DNA of 64,000 nt from the NCBI RefSeq assembly GCF_000003195.3, contig NC_012872.2:3658001-3722000 (forward strand), given 5' to 3'. Below, piece after piece: positions 14,275 through 24,797 of the stretch. The position numbers were made by a program, and so were the translations under genes. The stretch's first letter is position 1; each line of letters starts with the position of its first letter. This stretch comes from Sorghum bicolor (lineage: Eukaryota; Streptophyta; Magnoliopsida; Poales; Poaceae). The notes beneath the pieces were generated by a model, which saw nothing but the letters and a program-made list of their open reading frames with translations, did not search any database and had not been told where the DNA came from.

Positions 14275-14902
14275 TCATGGAGCCCTCGGCCGCGTCCTGG
14301 CGCGAGCGAAGATGATGACCGCGCTGACGAGGATCCACGGCGGGAAGATCCCGTTGACCAGCCTCGACGACCGCAGCGGTTCCGGCATCCCGTTGACCGC
14401 AACCGCCGCCATCACGGCGGGCACCAGCAGGCCGGCGACGATCACCGACACCGGCTTCGTCCACGACTCCTACGGAAAAGCCGTGGGGTTGGGTTGGTTA
14501 CGCGATATCCACGTTGTCGCGAGGTGCAAAACGTAAAATAGAAACGAAGGGAGAGGAGCACGGCCAACTCACCCTGGGCTCACCGTCGAGGGCGATGGCG
14601 GCGCCGTCGCGGAACGGCAGCGCGGAGTAGCCGGCGGCCGGGTCGCACCTGATCCGGAGGCCCCGCCCGCGGCGGGGGCCCTCGGACCTGAAGGCGAACA
14701 GCGCCCGGAGGCCGTGGCTGGCCTGGATGCGGCGCACGTCGAGGCGGTCCCGCCGAGGGCCCGACAGGTCCGACCGGAAGATCGCCACCGGACCGGCGCC
14801 CCGCCGGTACAGCCGCACCTCCACGAACGGGACGCGCTGCCTCGCCGTCGCGGTCGGCTCCAGCAGCGGCGCAGCCAGCGATTCCTGTTCCGCACGCGCC
14901 AT
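14275..14902 (-). CDS. Unknown small protein with C-terminal membrane segments
   Basis: Two exons, 14902-14573 and 14469-14275, join in frame across a 103-bp GT-AG intron (donor GTGAGT, acceptor CCGTAG) and encode 174 residues. The first exon is GC-rich. It encodes a soluble, Arg-rich region of about 110 residues with an N-terminal APLLEPT stretch and the core VPFVEVRLYRRGAGPVAIF. The second exon encodes two hydrophobic stretches (VSVIVAGLLVPAVMAAVAV and PPWILVSAVIIFA) with a short basic tail. This suggests an endomembrane or plastid-membrane protein with a folded N-terminal domain. I do not recognise the family. The start at 14902 is preferred over an in-frame Met at 14971 because the upstream residues are low-complexity. 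Confidence 0.7.
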
Positions 14903-15462
14903 CACCGCCCCGCTCGCCGTCGGCCTGCTCGTCTGGCTACTACTGCGATGTGCGGGTCTGGCCGGATGCAAAAAATTCTTACACCTTATATTGGCTCAAT
15001 TCAAAATTGAGCTAAATACCAAAGCAACAATGCTAGAGTAACTAGTTTGTATTCCAACCTGGCTGGTTTTCAAATAGTCTCGCAACCAAAGCAAAGCAAC
15101 AATGCTTAGAGCGATTAAGTTTGTACGTCAACCTGGCTTGTTTTCAAAAGTAATCTCCCAACCAAAGGAAAGCATTCTCATACCCAGAGGAGTAAAGCTC
15201 ATATAAAATGTTGGCACAATGCAAGAGTAATTAAGTTTGTATTCCAGATCCAGCACAAGATAAAAAGTTGATTTGAGACAGAACAATCTCCACCGATCTA
15301 GCCATGATAGAGAAGCGTCTTAGCACATGAGAACAGCATTAACAGCTGAATTCGGCTTTAGTTACAAGCACAAACATCTCGCCATATTTTTTGGGGGGGG
15401 TATGGAATGGACGGATGCGGGGCGCGGGCGCAGTGAGCAGCTGCGCAGCGCAGCGGAACGCA
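14903..15462. other. Intergenic region with a tandemly duplicated segment
   Basis: This lies between the 5' side of the 174-aa gene and the 3' side of the E2 gene, so it holds a promoter and a 3' UTR. From about 15019 to 15161 a segment of roughly 70 bp is present twice (shared phrases CAACAATGCT, CAACCTGGCT and GGTTTTCAAA or GTTTTCAAAA), with a partial third copy after it. Confidence 0.6.
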
Positions 15463-17814
15463 TCAGTCCGCCGTCCAGCTCTGCTCCACGACTTCCCGCA
15501 CTTTGCGGTTGTACTCTCGCTTGTTCTCGCTGAACATGCGGGCAGCTTCAGAGTTAGCGGGCGAATTCGGGTTTGGATCGCACAACAATGACTGCAAATG
15601 GCACACACCTCAGGTTAGTGGTAGATGGTTTTAGAAAATCGGATTCGTAAACATAAAACAGACACAGCATTCGACTCAGCACAGACAGCCGGATTCATAC
15701 CGTACAACAAGCAAAAGTTACAAATGTTGGGAAAACAATCTCATAAGAAATAAAAGATTTCTTGTATCGTTGTACCTGGATTGATGTGAGTATAGCAGCT
15801 ACATCATATATTGGACTCCATTGATTCTGCAGGATATCTAAGCATATGCTTCCATCAGCATAAACTGCACACAACAAAAATATGTCAGGGTGACATATAA
15901 GTGGACATTAGAAGACAATATCATCCTATAGTTAAGAGCAGTTGTATCAGAATAAACCAGAGGAGAAAGAAAGCCAGAGTTCCCTTGGTTCAAAACCAAT
16001 GGCACTACATGCATTTTGAAGTCTCATTATGGTCAAAATATAGGTATTCACAAATCACAGCACATATCTGATACATCAAGAAGATAAACACAAACACAAA
16101 AAAATTGCACCCAAAAAAGGTCTGATGTCTGAGCATTTGGAAAGAACAAGGAAGTTTGAAAAGTAAGATGAAATCAGATCTACTTATTTCCTGTGCACTC
16201 GTATAAATAGGGATGAGAAACAACTTACTGTTAGGATGAAACATCCTAGAAACAAACCGCACGGTTGGTGGCTTGTTTGGATATTCTTCATTAAACTGGA
16301 GAGTCAGCTTGAACGTACCTGAGAATAAAACAGGAGTTAGCATATCAGTCGAAGGACACAACACAGAAGCAAACTATGTAGTGTAAGCTCAGAAAGACGA
16401 GCTAGCGGTCGCAACACAGAATCTATGAGCCGTTGTGTGAGGTAGTGCACTGGGGATTTAGAATCCTTTATATCTAACACTTTCCCAATCTATGGACCAA
16501 CAATATTTTTTTCTTGAACATGCAGGAGAGCTGTGTATCATAATATTAAGAAGAAAATATGGACCACCAATATATGATCATTTATTTCCAAAAAGGGAAT
16601 GTTTTTGAGTTATGGCAAACTTTGAACAATTTTACTACCATAAACTTTTTTTCTGCGAACATACTACCACAAAATTAACACAAAGCATAAGGGAATTGGC
16701 ACCACAGAATGTCCACAAAAAGGTGACAAGCTGCAGGCTGCGCACAGGCAATCCTGGGTGAGTGAAACATTGGTTTCCAATCAGGTATGCATTATCAGCT
16801 AACTCAAACTGCAGATCAGTCAAAGTGTAGATATTGTCTTGTTCTCAAACAGCACAAATACAAAAATGGCAACAAGAGGAAGAGGGCCATAGCAGCTATT
16901 GATTATGGCCATTAAGATGACCATAATAGAATTAATTCTGAATATTGGGGTTCATCCAGCTAATTCTTTAACTTTATTCTGTCTGAATCAATCATTCTAC
17001 ACATATATACAAATACCAAAGCATTGGCTGACCTTTCTCACCACCAGCAACATGCTTTGGGCTTGCATGTTCTTACAGTAGCAATAGTCGTTGCAATGTT
17101 TTTTCCCTCTTATCTTAAGATTCAATGAGAGAAGAAAAAGAATTCTCACTAGGTTTACAATAGTTTTATTGTTTATAACTATTACTATTTGTTTTAGAAG
17201 TTAATTAGATATCATCTCTTACCCAAGACTGACATTAGCGTTAGCATGGTACGTTACAAAGTTCCATTGAATTTGGGGGTCAGTTTCCTCTATAAATCTT
17301 GACTTGGAATTTGTACTCTAGAGCAGCTATGCATTGGACAGTAAGGCCAACAAACTCAGATAACTGAAAACTTCTGCTTGCCACCTGCAAGTAGACTACT
17401 ACCTACTAAGCGATTGTCGTATTCTGTACCGCTTGTATCACGTCAGTGGTGTGTTGCTGGCACCTGGCAAAGCCAGCAGCAGCATATGCAGATGAAATTT
17501 ATTATTGTTTGGATAAGCACACGATGAGTTGGGTCTAGGAAGCAAAAATCTGCAACAGAAATCAGATGAACTAACCTCCATCCCACGGGGTATCATCAGG
17601 TCTGTAAATGAAACAAACATATATAAAGACGATGTCAAATTACAATTCAAACTAAGAAATGGGGAAAAATGGAGGATTCAGCATCATACCCAAATATGAC
17701 AGCATTCCACAACATTATGTTGTTATCCTGCGGGGCGCCACTTATTCCAGCCGGAGGGTCCTGCATCAGCCGCTTGAAATCCCTCATCAACCTCTTCCTC
17801 GCAGGGGTCGACAT
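15463..17814 (-). CDS. UBC2: Ubiquitin-conjugating enzyme E2, RAD6/UBC2 type
   Basis: This E2 accepts ubiquitin from E1 and, in the RAD6 family, works with RING E3s in histone H2B monoubiquitination and DNA damage tolerance. Five exons (17814-17690, 17601-17576, 16318-16229, 15864-15776 and 15591-15463) join in frame to 152 residues, exactly the family length. The N terminus [16 protein letters not shown] is the conserved RAD6 start. The active-site cysteine is C88 in [14 protein letters not shown], and the HPN motif is present in exon 3. The short tail EQSWTAD is typical of plant members, without the acidic extension of yeast Rad6. A 5'-UTR intron is likely (about 18075 to 17827: donor GTAAAG, acceptor TGCAG). 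Confidence 0.95.
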
Positions 17815-18360
17815 CCCCGGATGTCCCTGCACGACACATACACCTCAACGTGAGCCAAAGGATCGCACGAATCTATCACCGATCCGCCACCGCCCCGCGC
17901 CCAGCACGTGCAGGATTAACAACCCGAACAAAACTTGGGGAAAAACTACAGCTGTTACCACCAGCACCACAGAGCGAACAAATCCGCAACAGAATTGGTG
18001 GATCGGGGCATCCATCCCAGCCAGGACGACGCGGATTCACAAATCACATACAGAAAGGATCCTGCAGAGCTTTACCTAGGTAAGAAGAAATCAATCGAGG
18101 TCCAGCAGATGGACCGGCCGGACGGATCGATCTCCAGTCCACACTAGCTGTAGCTACGCGCCCAGTAGAGTGTGGAGGGGAGGACGATGACGACGACAAA
18201 AGAAGACGACGAGCTGGGAAGAGTCCTGGAACGCGTGATAGCTACGAATCTACGATAGGAAGGGGACGAATTTTAAAGGTCCGAACAAAGGGGCGATTCT
18301 TTTTTTTTCCCTATGTGCTTTTGTGGGAATTAGCTCTTTCTTGTTTTAGTTTTCTTATTA
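17815..18360. promoter_or_regulatory. 5' UTR, leader intron and promoter region of the E2 gene
   Basis: Read on the minus strand, a leader exon near 18166-18076, a likely intron and an acceptor at 17827 precede the UBC2 start codon. Beyond 18170 the sequence is purine-rich and then A/T-rich. No confident TATA box was assigned. Confidence 0.45.
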
Positions 18361-18727
18361 GGCCAGTCTCAGTGGCCTTTTTCAATACACTGTTTTCGAA
18401 ACAAATCCGCTGACAGAGCATCAATGAAATAAATAATGAAACAGCCTTCACAGTGCATGAGTTTCACCTTGACGTTTTCTAGGATGGGCAAAGCATTTAA
18501 TTACTGCAAAATGATTGGATCACATGCAAGATGGTGAAACGATTTAGCCCTCAGTGGGGATTTCATCCCGTTTCACCGCGTGGGAAACAACGCTCGCGGG
18601 GTTTCACTATGGTGAAACTACTTCTTTTTTCTCTCCTCTTCGTTTTATGCAAAAAGTGCAGTTTTGCTGACATGACACTCTAATAAATGTGCATGACATC
18701 CTGGTGAAATCCCCACTGAGACTGGCC
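18361..18727. mobile_element. Tourist-like MITE
   Basis: The ends GGCCAGTCTCAGTGG and CCACTGAGACTGGCC are perfect inverted repeats, flanked by TTA on both sides. A 3-bp TTA duplication is the mark of PIF/Harbinger (Tourist) elements. Further internal copies of the TGGTGAAAC/GTTTCAC phrase extend the inverted symmetry. Confidence 0.85.
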
Positions 18728-18734
18728 TTATATA

Positions 18735-19692
18735 CTCCCTCCGTCCTAAATTATAAGTCATTTCAAGAATCTTGAAGAGTTAAAGTTTTTTCAAATTTGA
18801 CCAAATTTATCACACTATAAAAGAGCGAGTTTTTTTGAGAGAGCGCTCTCTCTCTAATAACCGTTCGATCTAAACGTTGGCCTATATGAGCCCTCCGTCA
18901 TCCATGATCTTATACGATGTAAGATGTAAGACTCCCTCTAAATTAAGATTCCTCCTAGACTCCATATGATCCATACTTGTGTATCAGAGTTCAACCCCAA
19001 CCCACATGTATAGCTTTTTGATTTTTTTTAGATCCAATTCGTTAGCACTACAACACGCCTTGTACAAGAATAGTAATAATAAATAAATTAATTGAAAAAG
19101 AAGGAAAATATGGATGCACCGAAGCTTGTCGCGATTGTTCAGAAAAAAATAAACATCAAGATACATGCATGCAACTAATAAATAGATTAATTGGAAAAAG
19201 AAAAATATGGATGCATGCATGCAACTATAATAAATAAATTATTTGAGAAAAGTAGAATAATACGAAGGCACATCAATATAAATGCATGCAAGTGTATGTA
19301 TTAGCAATTAAAAAGAAAATAATAAAATTTGAACAAACATGATTTTATTTATTATGACAAACGACGAATAAAAAAACTAGCAAATATTTTACATTACTTA
19401 TAGTACCACATTTTAAATGAACAACAACTGTAATGTAAAGTGGAAATAAAATCAGGAAACGTCCAACAATATAAACACGTGCGTGTCGCACGTGCATATT
19501 TGCTAGTATAGTAAAATAATAACATTTTTGGTACCAATCAAGTATCATTAGATTCTTTGTTAGTTATAAATTCATAGTGCACCTATTTTATGACATAAAT
19601 CTTTATATTTCTCTCTATATTTTTGGTCAAACTTGAAAATACTTTCACTCTCCAAAATTTTTGGAATGACTTATAATTTGGAACGGAGGGAG
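18735..19692. mobile_element. Stowaway-type MITE interrupted by a Helitron
   Basis: The left end CTCCCTCCGTCCTAAATTAT and right end ATAATTTGGAACGGAGGGAG are imperfect inverted repeats flanked by TA. The element would be about 260 bp without the insertion listed next. It begins only 4 bp after the TTA duplication of the preceding Tourist-like element. Confidence 0.8.
18810..19506 (+). mobile_element. Non-autonomous Helitron inserted in a Stowaway MITE
   Basis: The 697-bp insert starts with TC (TCACACTATAAAAGAGC) and ends with CTAG. Eight bases before CTAG there is a hairpin with stem CACGTGCG/CGCACGTG and loop TGT. It lies between A and T, the classic Helitron target. Removing it restores the continuous Stowaway phrase AAATTTATATAGTAAAATAA. 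No helicase or Rep coding sequence is present, so it would need an enzyme from elsewhere. Confidence 0.75.
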
Positions 19693-20218
19693 TATTCACT
19701 TTCTGGTTTTACCTGTGTGTCATTATAAAAGTTTAAAATAACTTATATACCATCGAAGTTTTAAAAATCTTCTCAGTATCCTTGTATGAAAATTTCTTTC
19801 CCTCAAATGCTACTTCAATCAATTTTGCTTGTAACGGCAAGCAACGTCCAGCGAAAAAGACAATTTTGTCCTCGGTTATAAGTACATCAAAATTTTATTC
19901 TTTTCTTAGATGCCACTATATCTATGATTAAAAAAACCACCCTTTTCTCTATACCATTATGACAAAATTTATGGCAACAACTATGTGTGCATGTGAAAAA
20001 CTTTAATAACTATAGTAATAGATTTAAAATCGATCCAAAATAATTAATAATTGCACCTCGATAGGCAGGGACAAGTCGTTAAAAATTAGGCTTAAAAGAA
20101 TTATTTTGTAAATTATAGATAAACTATATAATTAGTTATTTTTTCTATACTCTATATATATAAGATTCGATATGAGAAATCTTAAAAAAAATCTTAGATT
20201 TTGGTGTAACTAAACCAG
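19693..20218. other. A/T-rich intergenic DNA
   Basis: I see no gene, inverted-repeat element or regulatory signal that I can support here. Confidence 0.5.
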
Positions 20219-21274
20219 GGCCTTGTTTAGTTTTGAATTTTTTTTGGTTTTGTGTACTGTAGCACTTTATTTATTTGATAATTATTATCTAATTATAGAC
20301 TAACTAGGCTCAAAAGTTTCATCTCGCGATTTACAGACAAACTGTGCAATTAATTTTTATTTTCGTCTACATTTAATGCTTCATACATGTGTCGTAAGAT
20401 TTGATGTGACGAAGAATCTTAAATTTTTTTGATTTTTTTTTAACTAAGGCCTTGTTTAGATCTAATTTTTTTTGGATTTTGACAAGTAGCACTTTCGTTT
20501 TTATTTAACAAACATTGTCCAATCATAGAGTAACTAGGCTTAAAAGATTCATCTCGTGATTACAAACAAACTGTGTAATTAGTTTTTATTTTTATTTATA
20601 TTTAATACTTTATGTATCTTACGCAAAATTCGATGCGTCGTAGAATTTTAAAAAGTTTTTGATTTTTAGGTGAACTCGACAAGGCTAAGGCCCTGTTTAG
20701 TTCCTCACCCAAAAATTTTTCGTCCATCCCATCGAATCTTTGGACACATGCATAGAACATTAAATGTACATAAAAAAATAAACTAATTACACAATTTGAC
20801 GAATCTTTTAAGCCTAGTTACTCCATAATTAGCCTTAAGTGCTACAGTAGCTCACATGTGCTAATGATAAATTAATTATGCTTAATAGATTTGTCTTGTA
20901 GTTTCCTGATGAGCTAAGTAATTTGTTTTTTTAATAATTTCTAAAACCAACTCCGAACATTCTTCTGACACAATCTGATGTGACATCAAAAAAAATTTCA
21001 TCTCCAATCGGCCTAAGGCCTTGTTTAGTTCCCAGAAAATTTTGCAAAATTTTTCACATTTCCCGTCACATCGAATCTTTAGACGCATGCATAGAGTATT
21101 AAATATAGACGAAAATAAAAACTAATTGCACAGTTTGGTCGAAATTGACGAAACGAATCTTTTGAGCCTAGTTAGTCTATGATTGGATAATATTTGTCAA
21201 ATACAAACGAAAGTGCTACAGTGTCGATTTTGCAAAATTTTTCGGAACTAAACAAGGCCTAAACAAGGCCCAGG
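20219..21274. mobile_element. Cluster of four Tourist-like GGCCTTGTTTAG MITEs
   Basis: Element starts are visible at about 20219, 20449, 20689 and 21017, each with GGCC(T/C)TGTTTAG followed by the shared family interior (phrases such as TAACTAGGCT and TTTTCGTCTA, or their complements). The junctions read CTAAGGCC. The last element (21017-21259) has perfect ends and TAA on both sides, and a second terminal AACAAGGCC follows it. It therefore sits nested near the end of another copy. The MULE target duplication begins at 21275. Confidence 0.75.
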
Positions 21275-21283
21275 CCTGGGGCG
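21275..21283. repeat. Left 9-bp target-site duplication of the MULE
   Basis: CCTGGGGCG directly precedes the left terminal repeat and is repeated exactly at 31106-31114 after the right one. Nine-base duplications are typical of Mutator-superfamily insertions. Confidence 0.9.
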
Positions 21284-21560
21284 AATTTTTTTTTATTTTT
21301 AGCCCATTTTTAAAACAAATTTCAATTTTAGCCCGGTTTGCAAAGATTTTTCAAATCTAGGCCGTTTGGCCCCGCCACCATGCATGGCGGGGCAAAAACA
21401 CTGCACCCCGCCATGCATGGTGGCGGGGTTGAAGTGCCACGTGGCGCCTGGGTGGGCGGGGCCTGCTGACGTGGACCCCGCCACACGCCATGGCGGGGTA
21501 CGGGGACCCCGCCACCGATCATGGCGGGTTGCAACCCCGCCGCGCATCATGGCGGGGTGC
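21284..21560 (+). repeat. Left terminal inverted repeat of the MULE
   Basis: An A/T-rich outer 80 bp is followed by a GC-rich inner part. The inner part holds repeated inverted modules such as CCCCGCCACCATGCATGG and CCATGCATGGTGGCGGGG. It matches the inverted right end well to about position 21430 and more loosely after that. Confidence 0.85.
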
Positions 21561-22125
21561 ACCCTGCAGTGATAAGGCTGCGGTCTCTGTTTCAAACGCG
21601 TCCTCCCCCACACCCCGCCGCGCACGCACCCGCCGCCGCCGCGCACCTCGCCCTGCGCCCGCGCCGCCACCGCCCCAACCCCCGCGCCTCGGCCAGCGCC
21701 CCCGCCCCCGCCCCCGCGCCCCGGCCCCAGCCCCGCTCCCGCCGCCGCGGCGCGCACCCCGCCCCGCGCCCCCGTGCCCGCAGGCCGCGTCCGCGCCCCG
21801 CCCCTTGCCAGCCCGCCGCGGCCGCGGACGTGGCCGCGCCGAGCCGCGCCTGGACGCCCCGCCGGCCGCGGGCTGGTACGGGGGTCCCCCTCGGCTGCCT
21901 TGGAGGCCGCCCGGCTCCGTGCCCCATCTCTCCGTTGAGGCCTCCGGTGAAGGTATTTTTTTTAAATTAAACTATTATTATTAGCTATTTATTATTATTA
22001 TTTAACAATTATTATTAGTTTTTTTAATAGTTTAACTTTTTTAGTTATTTAATATTATTAGAGTTATTAATTTAGGGTTTAGGTTAGTTAGTTATGTAGT
22101 AATTACTTAGTAAGTTAGTTAGTTA

Positions 22126-22205
22126 GTTGATAATTTAGGTTAGTATAGTTGATAATTTAGGTTAGTATAGTTGATAATTTAGGTTAGTATAGTTGATAAT
22201 TTAGT
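22126..22205 (+). repeat. 22-bp tandem repeat in the transposase leader
   Basis: The unit GTTGATAATTTAGGTTAGTA plus TA is present about 3.6 times in a row, in a very A/T-rich leader made of TTAG/TTAGTT motifs. It lies about 110 bp before the transposase start. An acceptor-like TTTTGTAG directly precedes the ATG, so a leader intron may cover this repeat. Confidence 0.75.
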
Positions 22206-22316
22206 TATTTATTATTTGGGTTTAGGGTTTAGTTTGTTAGTTATTACTTAGTAAGTACTTAGTTAGTTATTTAAAATTTAGTATATTTGATGATCGGATG
22301 TTAAATTGTTTTGTAG

Positions 22317-24797
22317 ATGGATTACGGTGTAAGAGTTTTTTACGGAGGAAGTGTTAGGAGAGAGGATTGTCAGTTTGAGGATATGTCTGAGGATTTGGAA
22401 TGGTTTGATGGTCCCCCTAGTTTTAGTGATCTATGTGAGCGTTTGAGTTTGAAGTTTGGCGATTTTTTCACGCTAAAGGGTAGGTTTGATGTTGGAAAGA
22501 ATAGGGCACACTATGTGATGATGGAGTTGTGCAACCAAGCTGAGTGGTCCCGATACAATAGGGTCATCCAAGGTTCGAATGTAGGCATGGCTGAGTTGGT
22601 GTTGGAGACTGTTGAGAATGAGGAGCCGTCCTTCGACGACGGTGGTGATTGTGGTGTGCAGGTCCAACAAACTATGGAGAGTATGGACTTGGATGGTAAT
22701 TGGACGCAGGAGCGGGTTCAATCTCCTCCAGTTGGTCAAATAAGAAATGATTTTGATGTAGACGAGTTTGAACAAGAGGAGAATGAGGCGGCAGAGGATG
22801 AAATGATTGGTGATGATGTTTGCTCTGATTCTGAGGAATCAGAAAATGAGGAAGTAGGTTCACCTGGCATGTGTGCACCGGTTCGTGGCATGCCCTCAGG
22901 AGTTCCGCTTGAGGTACTTCATGCAACGCACACTCACGGCAATTTAGCCACAGGGTATCCAGTCGATGGAGAGGAATACGAAGGATGGGGTCGGGTTCGA
23001 GTGGCGGAACCTTACGTTGCACCACCCTCTTATACATCGGCAGAGCTTACACAGCTGAGGGAGGCTGGCTTGCCCTTTACCGGTGTTCCAAATTATATGG
23101 ATGTCAGCATGTCGCATATGGCGGTTTGTGACACGGGTTTGCAGATTTGTAAGGAATCATTGTACAACCATGAAAATTTAATACTCAGGAAGGGAATGCT
23201 TTTCAATACGATGTCTGAGATGAAGTTGTTCCTTCAGGACTATGCTGTGTATCATCATAGGCCGTACACGGTTCGGCATTCCGACAAGGAGGTAAAATTT
23301 CAAATAGTATGCAAGGCAGGGTTCCCGTGCACGTGGAAGTTGAATGCACGGAAACGGTCGAGTGATGGGAAGTGGAAGGTAACTTCAGTGGAGCAGCCGC
23401 ACAGATGCCAGACTAACAAGGGCAAACGGTACCATCCCCAGTTGACGGCTCGGTACCTTGCTCGCCGTATATTGGGTCTTGTAGATGCGGACAACGACGT
23501 ATCGGTGTCTTTCTTGCAGGAGACCATAGCCACTTTTGTTGGGTATGAGGTAACATATGGAAAGGCCTGGCGGGCAAAGCAAATTGCCCTGGCAATTCGG
23601 TGGGGTAGTTGGGAGGAAGCCTATAACAGGGTTCCACGCATTTTGTGTGCAATGCAACACTTCAACCCTGGCATGAGATGGTTCATATACACAGGAGGGT
23701 TTTATCTTCAGAACCCGTTGAGGCATATTCTGTACCGTGTGTTCTGGTATTTTGATCAGTGTAAGCGTGCATTTCAGTATTGCCGGCCAGTTGTTCTAGT
23801 TGACGGCACATTCCTCACCGGCAAATACAGAGGTACATTGATGATGGCTGCTGCTGTAGACCCTGAGAATCAAATTGTGCCACTGGCTTTTGCTTTGGCA
23901 GAGGGGGAGAACAATGATTCGTGGTCATGGTTCATGCGTCTGCTCCGTCTTCACGTCCTTGGTCCTTCTCGCACCATTTGTTTGATATCGGACCGTCACA
24001 TTGGAATTCTTAATGCTGCCGGTGAACACATTGATGGGCACCCACCCCTAGTGCATCGTTGGTGCATGAGGCATTTTGCCGCTAATTTCTGGCGCCGTCA
24101 ACGGAAGAAGGAGGTGGCAGACAAGTTAAAGGAACTTTGTAATAAACGTACGGAACACCAGTTTAAGGAGACAATGGCGGAACTACAGAAGATGATGAAC
24201 CGAGCGGGCAAGGAATGGTTAGATCAGCAGATGGAAAATAAAGCGAAGTGGGCATTAGCATATGATGAGGGTGGGTTTCGGTATGGCATAATGACAACAA
24301 ACTCCTCTGAGTCTTTCAATCGTGTGTTCAAAGGCGTTCGATCTCTACCAGTGTCCGGTATTGTTGAGTTCTCTTTTAAGAAGTACAATGAATATTTTGT
24401 TACGCGGTATGGCCTAGCCCTGAGGAATGAAGAGAAGTTTGGAAGATGGGGGAAGGCTGCACACGAATATTTGCAGGAGGCTGAGGAGTTGTCCAAGCAA
24501 CAGGTTGGTGAGCCCTATGGACGAGAAAGACTTGTTTTTAGCGTACGAGCTAGAGGGGGCACAAACCTTGGCGGCGAACGATTTGGTGGGCGAACGTACC
24601 GTGTGGATCTCGAAAAAGTAGAATGCAGTTGCAACGTACCTCAGATCATGCATGCCCCTTGCTCACACATGATTACGTCTTGTCGGCTTAGAGGTTTTGA
24701 CCATACAGTTGAACCATACATGTCACCCTTGTATCTCCGTGCCAACACCCTAAATGTTTGGGAGAAGAGTTTCGAGCCGTACCTTGACGAGTCGTAG
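22317..24797 (+). CDS. MULE transposase (MuDR family), C-terminal tail cut off by TAG
   Basis: This 826-residue protein would cut and join the element ends in the nucleus. In order: an N-terminal MuDR-type domain (about 1-100), an acidic linker rich in Glu/Asp (about 100-190), a Cys/His DNA-binding region around residues 300-365 (CKAGFPCTWKLNARKR, HRCQTNKGKRYHP), and the RNase H-like MULE domain. Catalytic aspartates are D496 in LVDGTFLTGKYRG and D559 in LISDRHIGI. A SWIM zinc finger follows from C770 (CSCNVPQIMHAPCSHM). The reading frame stays open past the TAG for 79 more codons carrying a zinc knuckle, so the stop looks like a mutation (next entry). The PMD gene begins about 135 bp after the end of that tail. 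Confidence 0.9.
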   Translation: MDYGVRVFYGGSVRREDCQFEDMSEDLEWFDGPPSFSDLCERLSLKFGDFFTLKGRFDVGKNRAHYVMMELCNQAEWSRYNRVIQGSNVGMAELVLETVENEEPSFDDGGDCGVQVQQTMESMDLDGNWTQERVQSPPVGQIRNDFDVDEFEQEENEAAEDEMIGDDVCSDSEESENEEVGSPGMCAPVRGMPSGVPLEVLHATHTHGNLATGYPVDGEEYEGWGRVRVAEPYVAPPSYTSAELTQLREAGLPFTGVPNYMDVSMSHMAVCDTGLQICKESLYNHENLILRKGMLFNTMSEMKLFLQDYAVYHHRPYTVRHSDKEVKFQIVCKAGFPCTWKLNARKRSSDGKWKVTSVEQPHRCQTNKGKRYHPQLTARYLARRILGLVDADNDVSVSFLQETIATFVGYEVTYGKAWRAKQIALAIRWGSWEEAYNRVPRILCAMQHFNPGMRWFIYTGGFYLQNPLRHILYRVFWYFDQCKRAFQYCRPVVLVDGTFLTGKYRGTLMMAAAVDPENQIVPLAFALAEGENNDSWSWFMRLLRLHVLGPSRTICLISDRHIGILNAAGEHIDGHPPLVHRWCMRHFAANFWRRQRKKEVADKLKELCNKRTEHQFKETMAELQKMMNRAGKEWLDQQMENKAKWALAYDEGGFRYGIMTTNSSESFNRVFKGVRSLPVSGIVEFSFKKYNEYFVTRYGLALRNEEKFGRWGKAAHEYLQEAEELSKQQVGEPYGRERLVFSVRARGGTNLGGERFGGRTYRVDLEKVECSCNVPQIMHAPCSHMITSCRLRGFDHTVEPYMSPLYLRANTLNVWEKSFEPYLDES

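Noticed and set aside
21490..21984. Long Pro/Ala/Arg-rich open frames at the left end of the MULE, on both strands
   Set aside because: They result from the very high GC content of the terminal repeat and the following leader. They have no domain, start context or splice logic.
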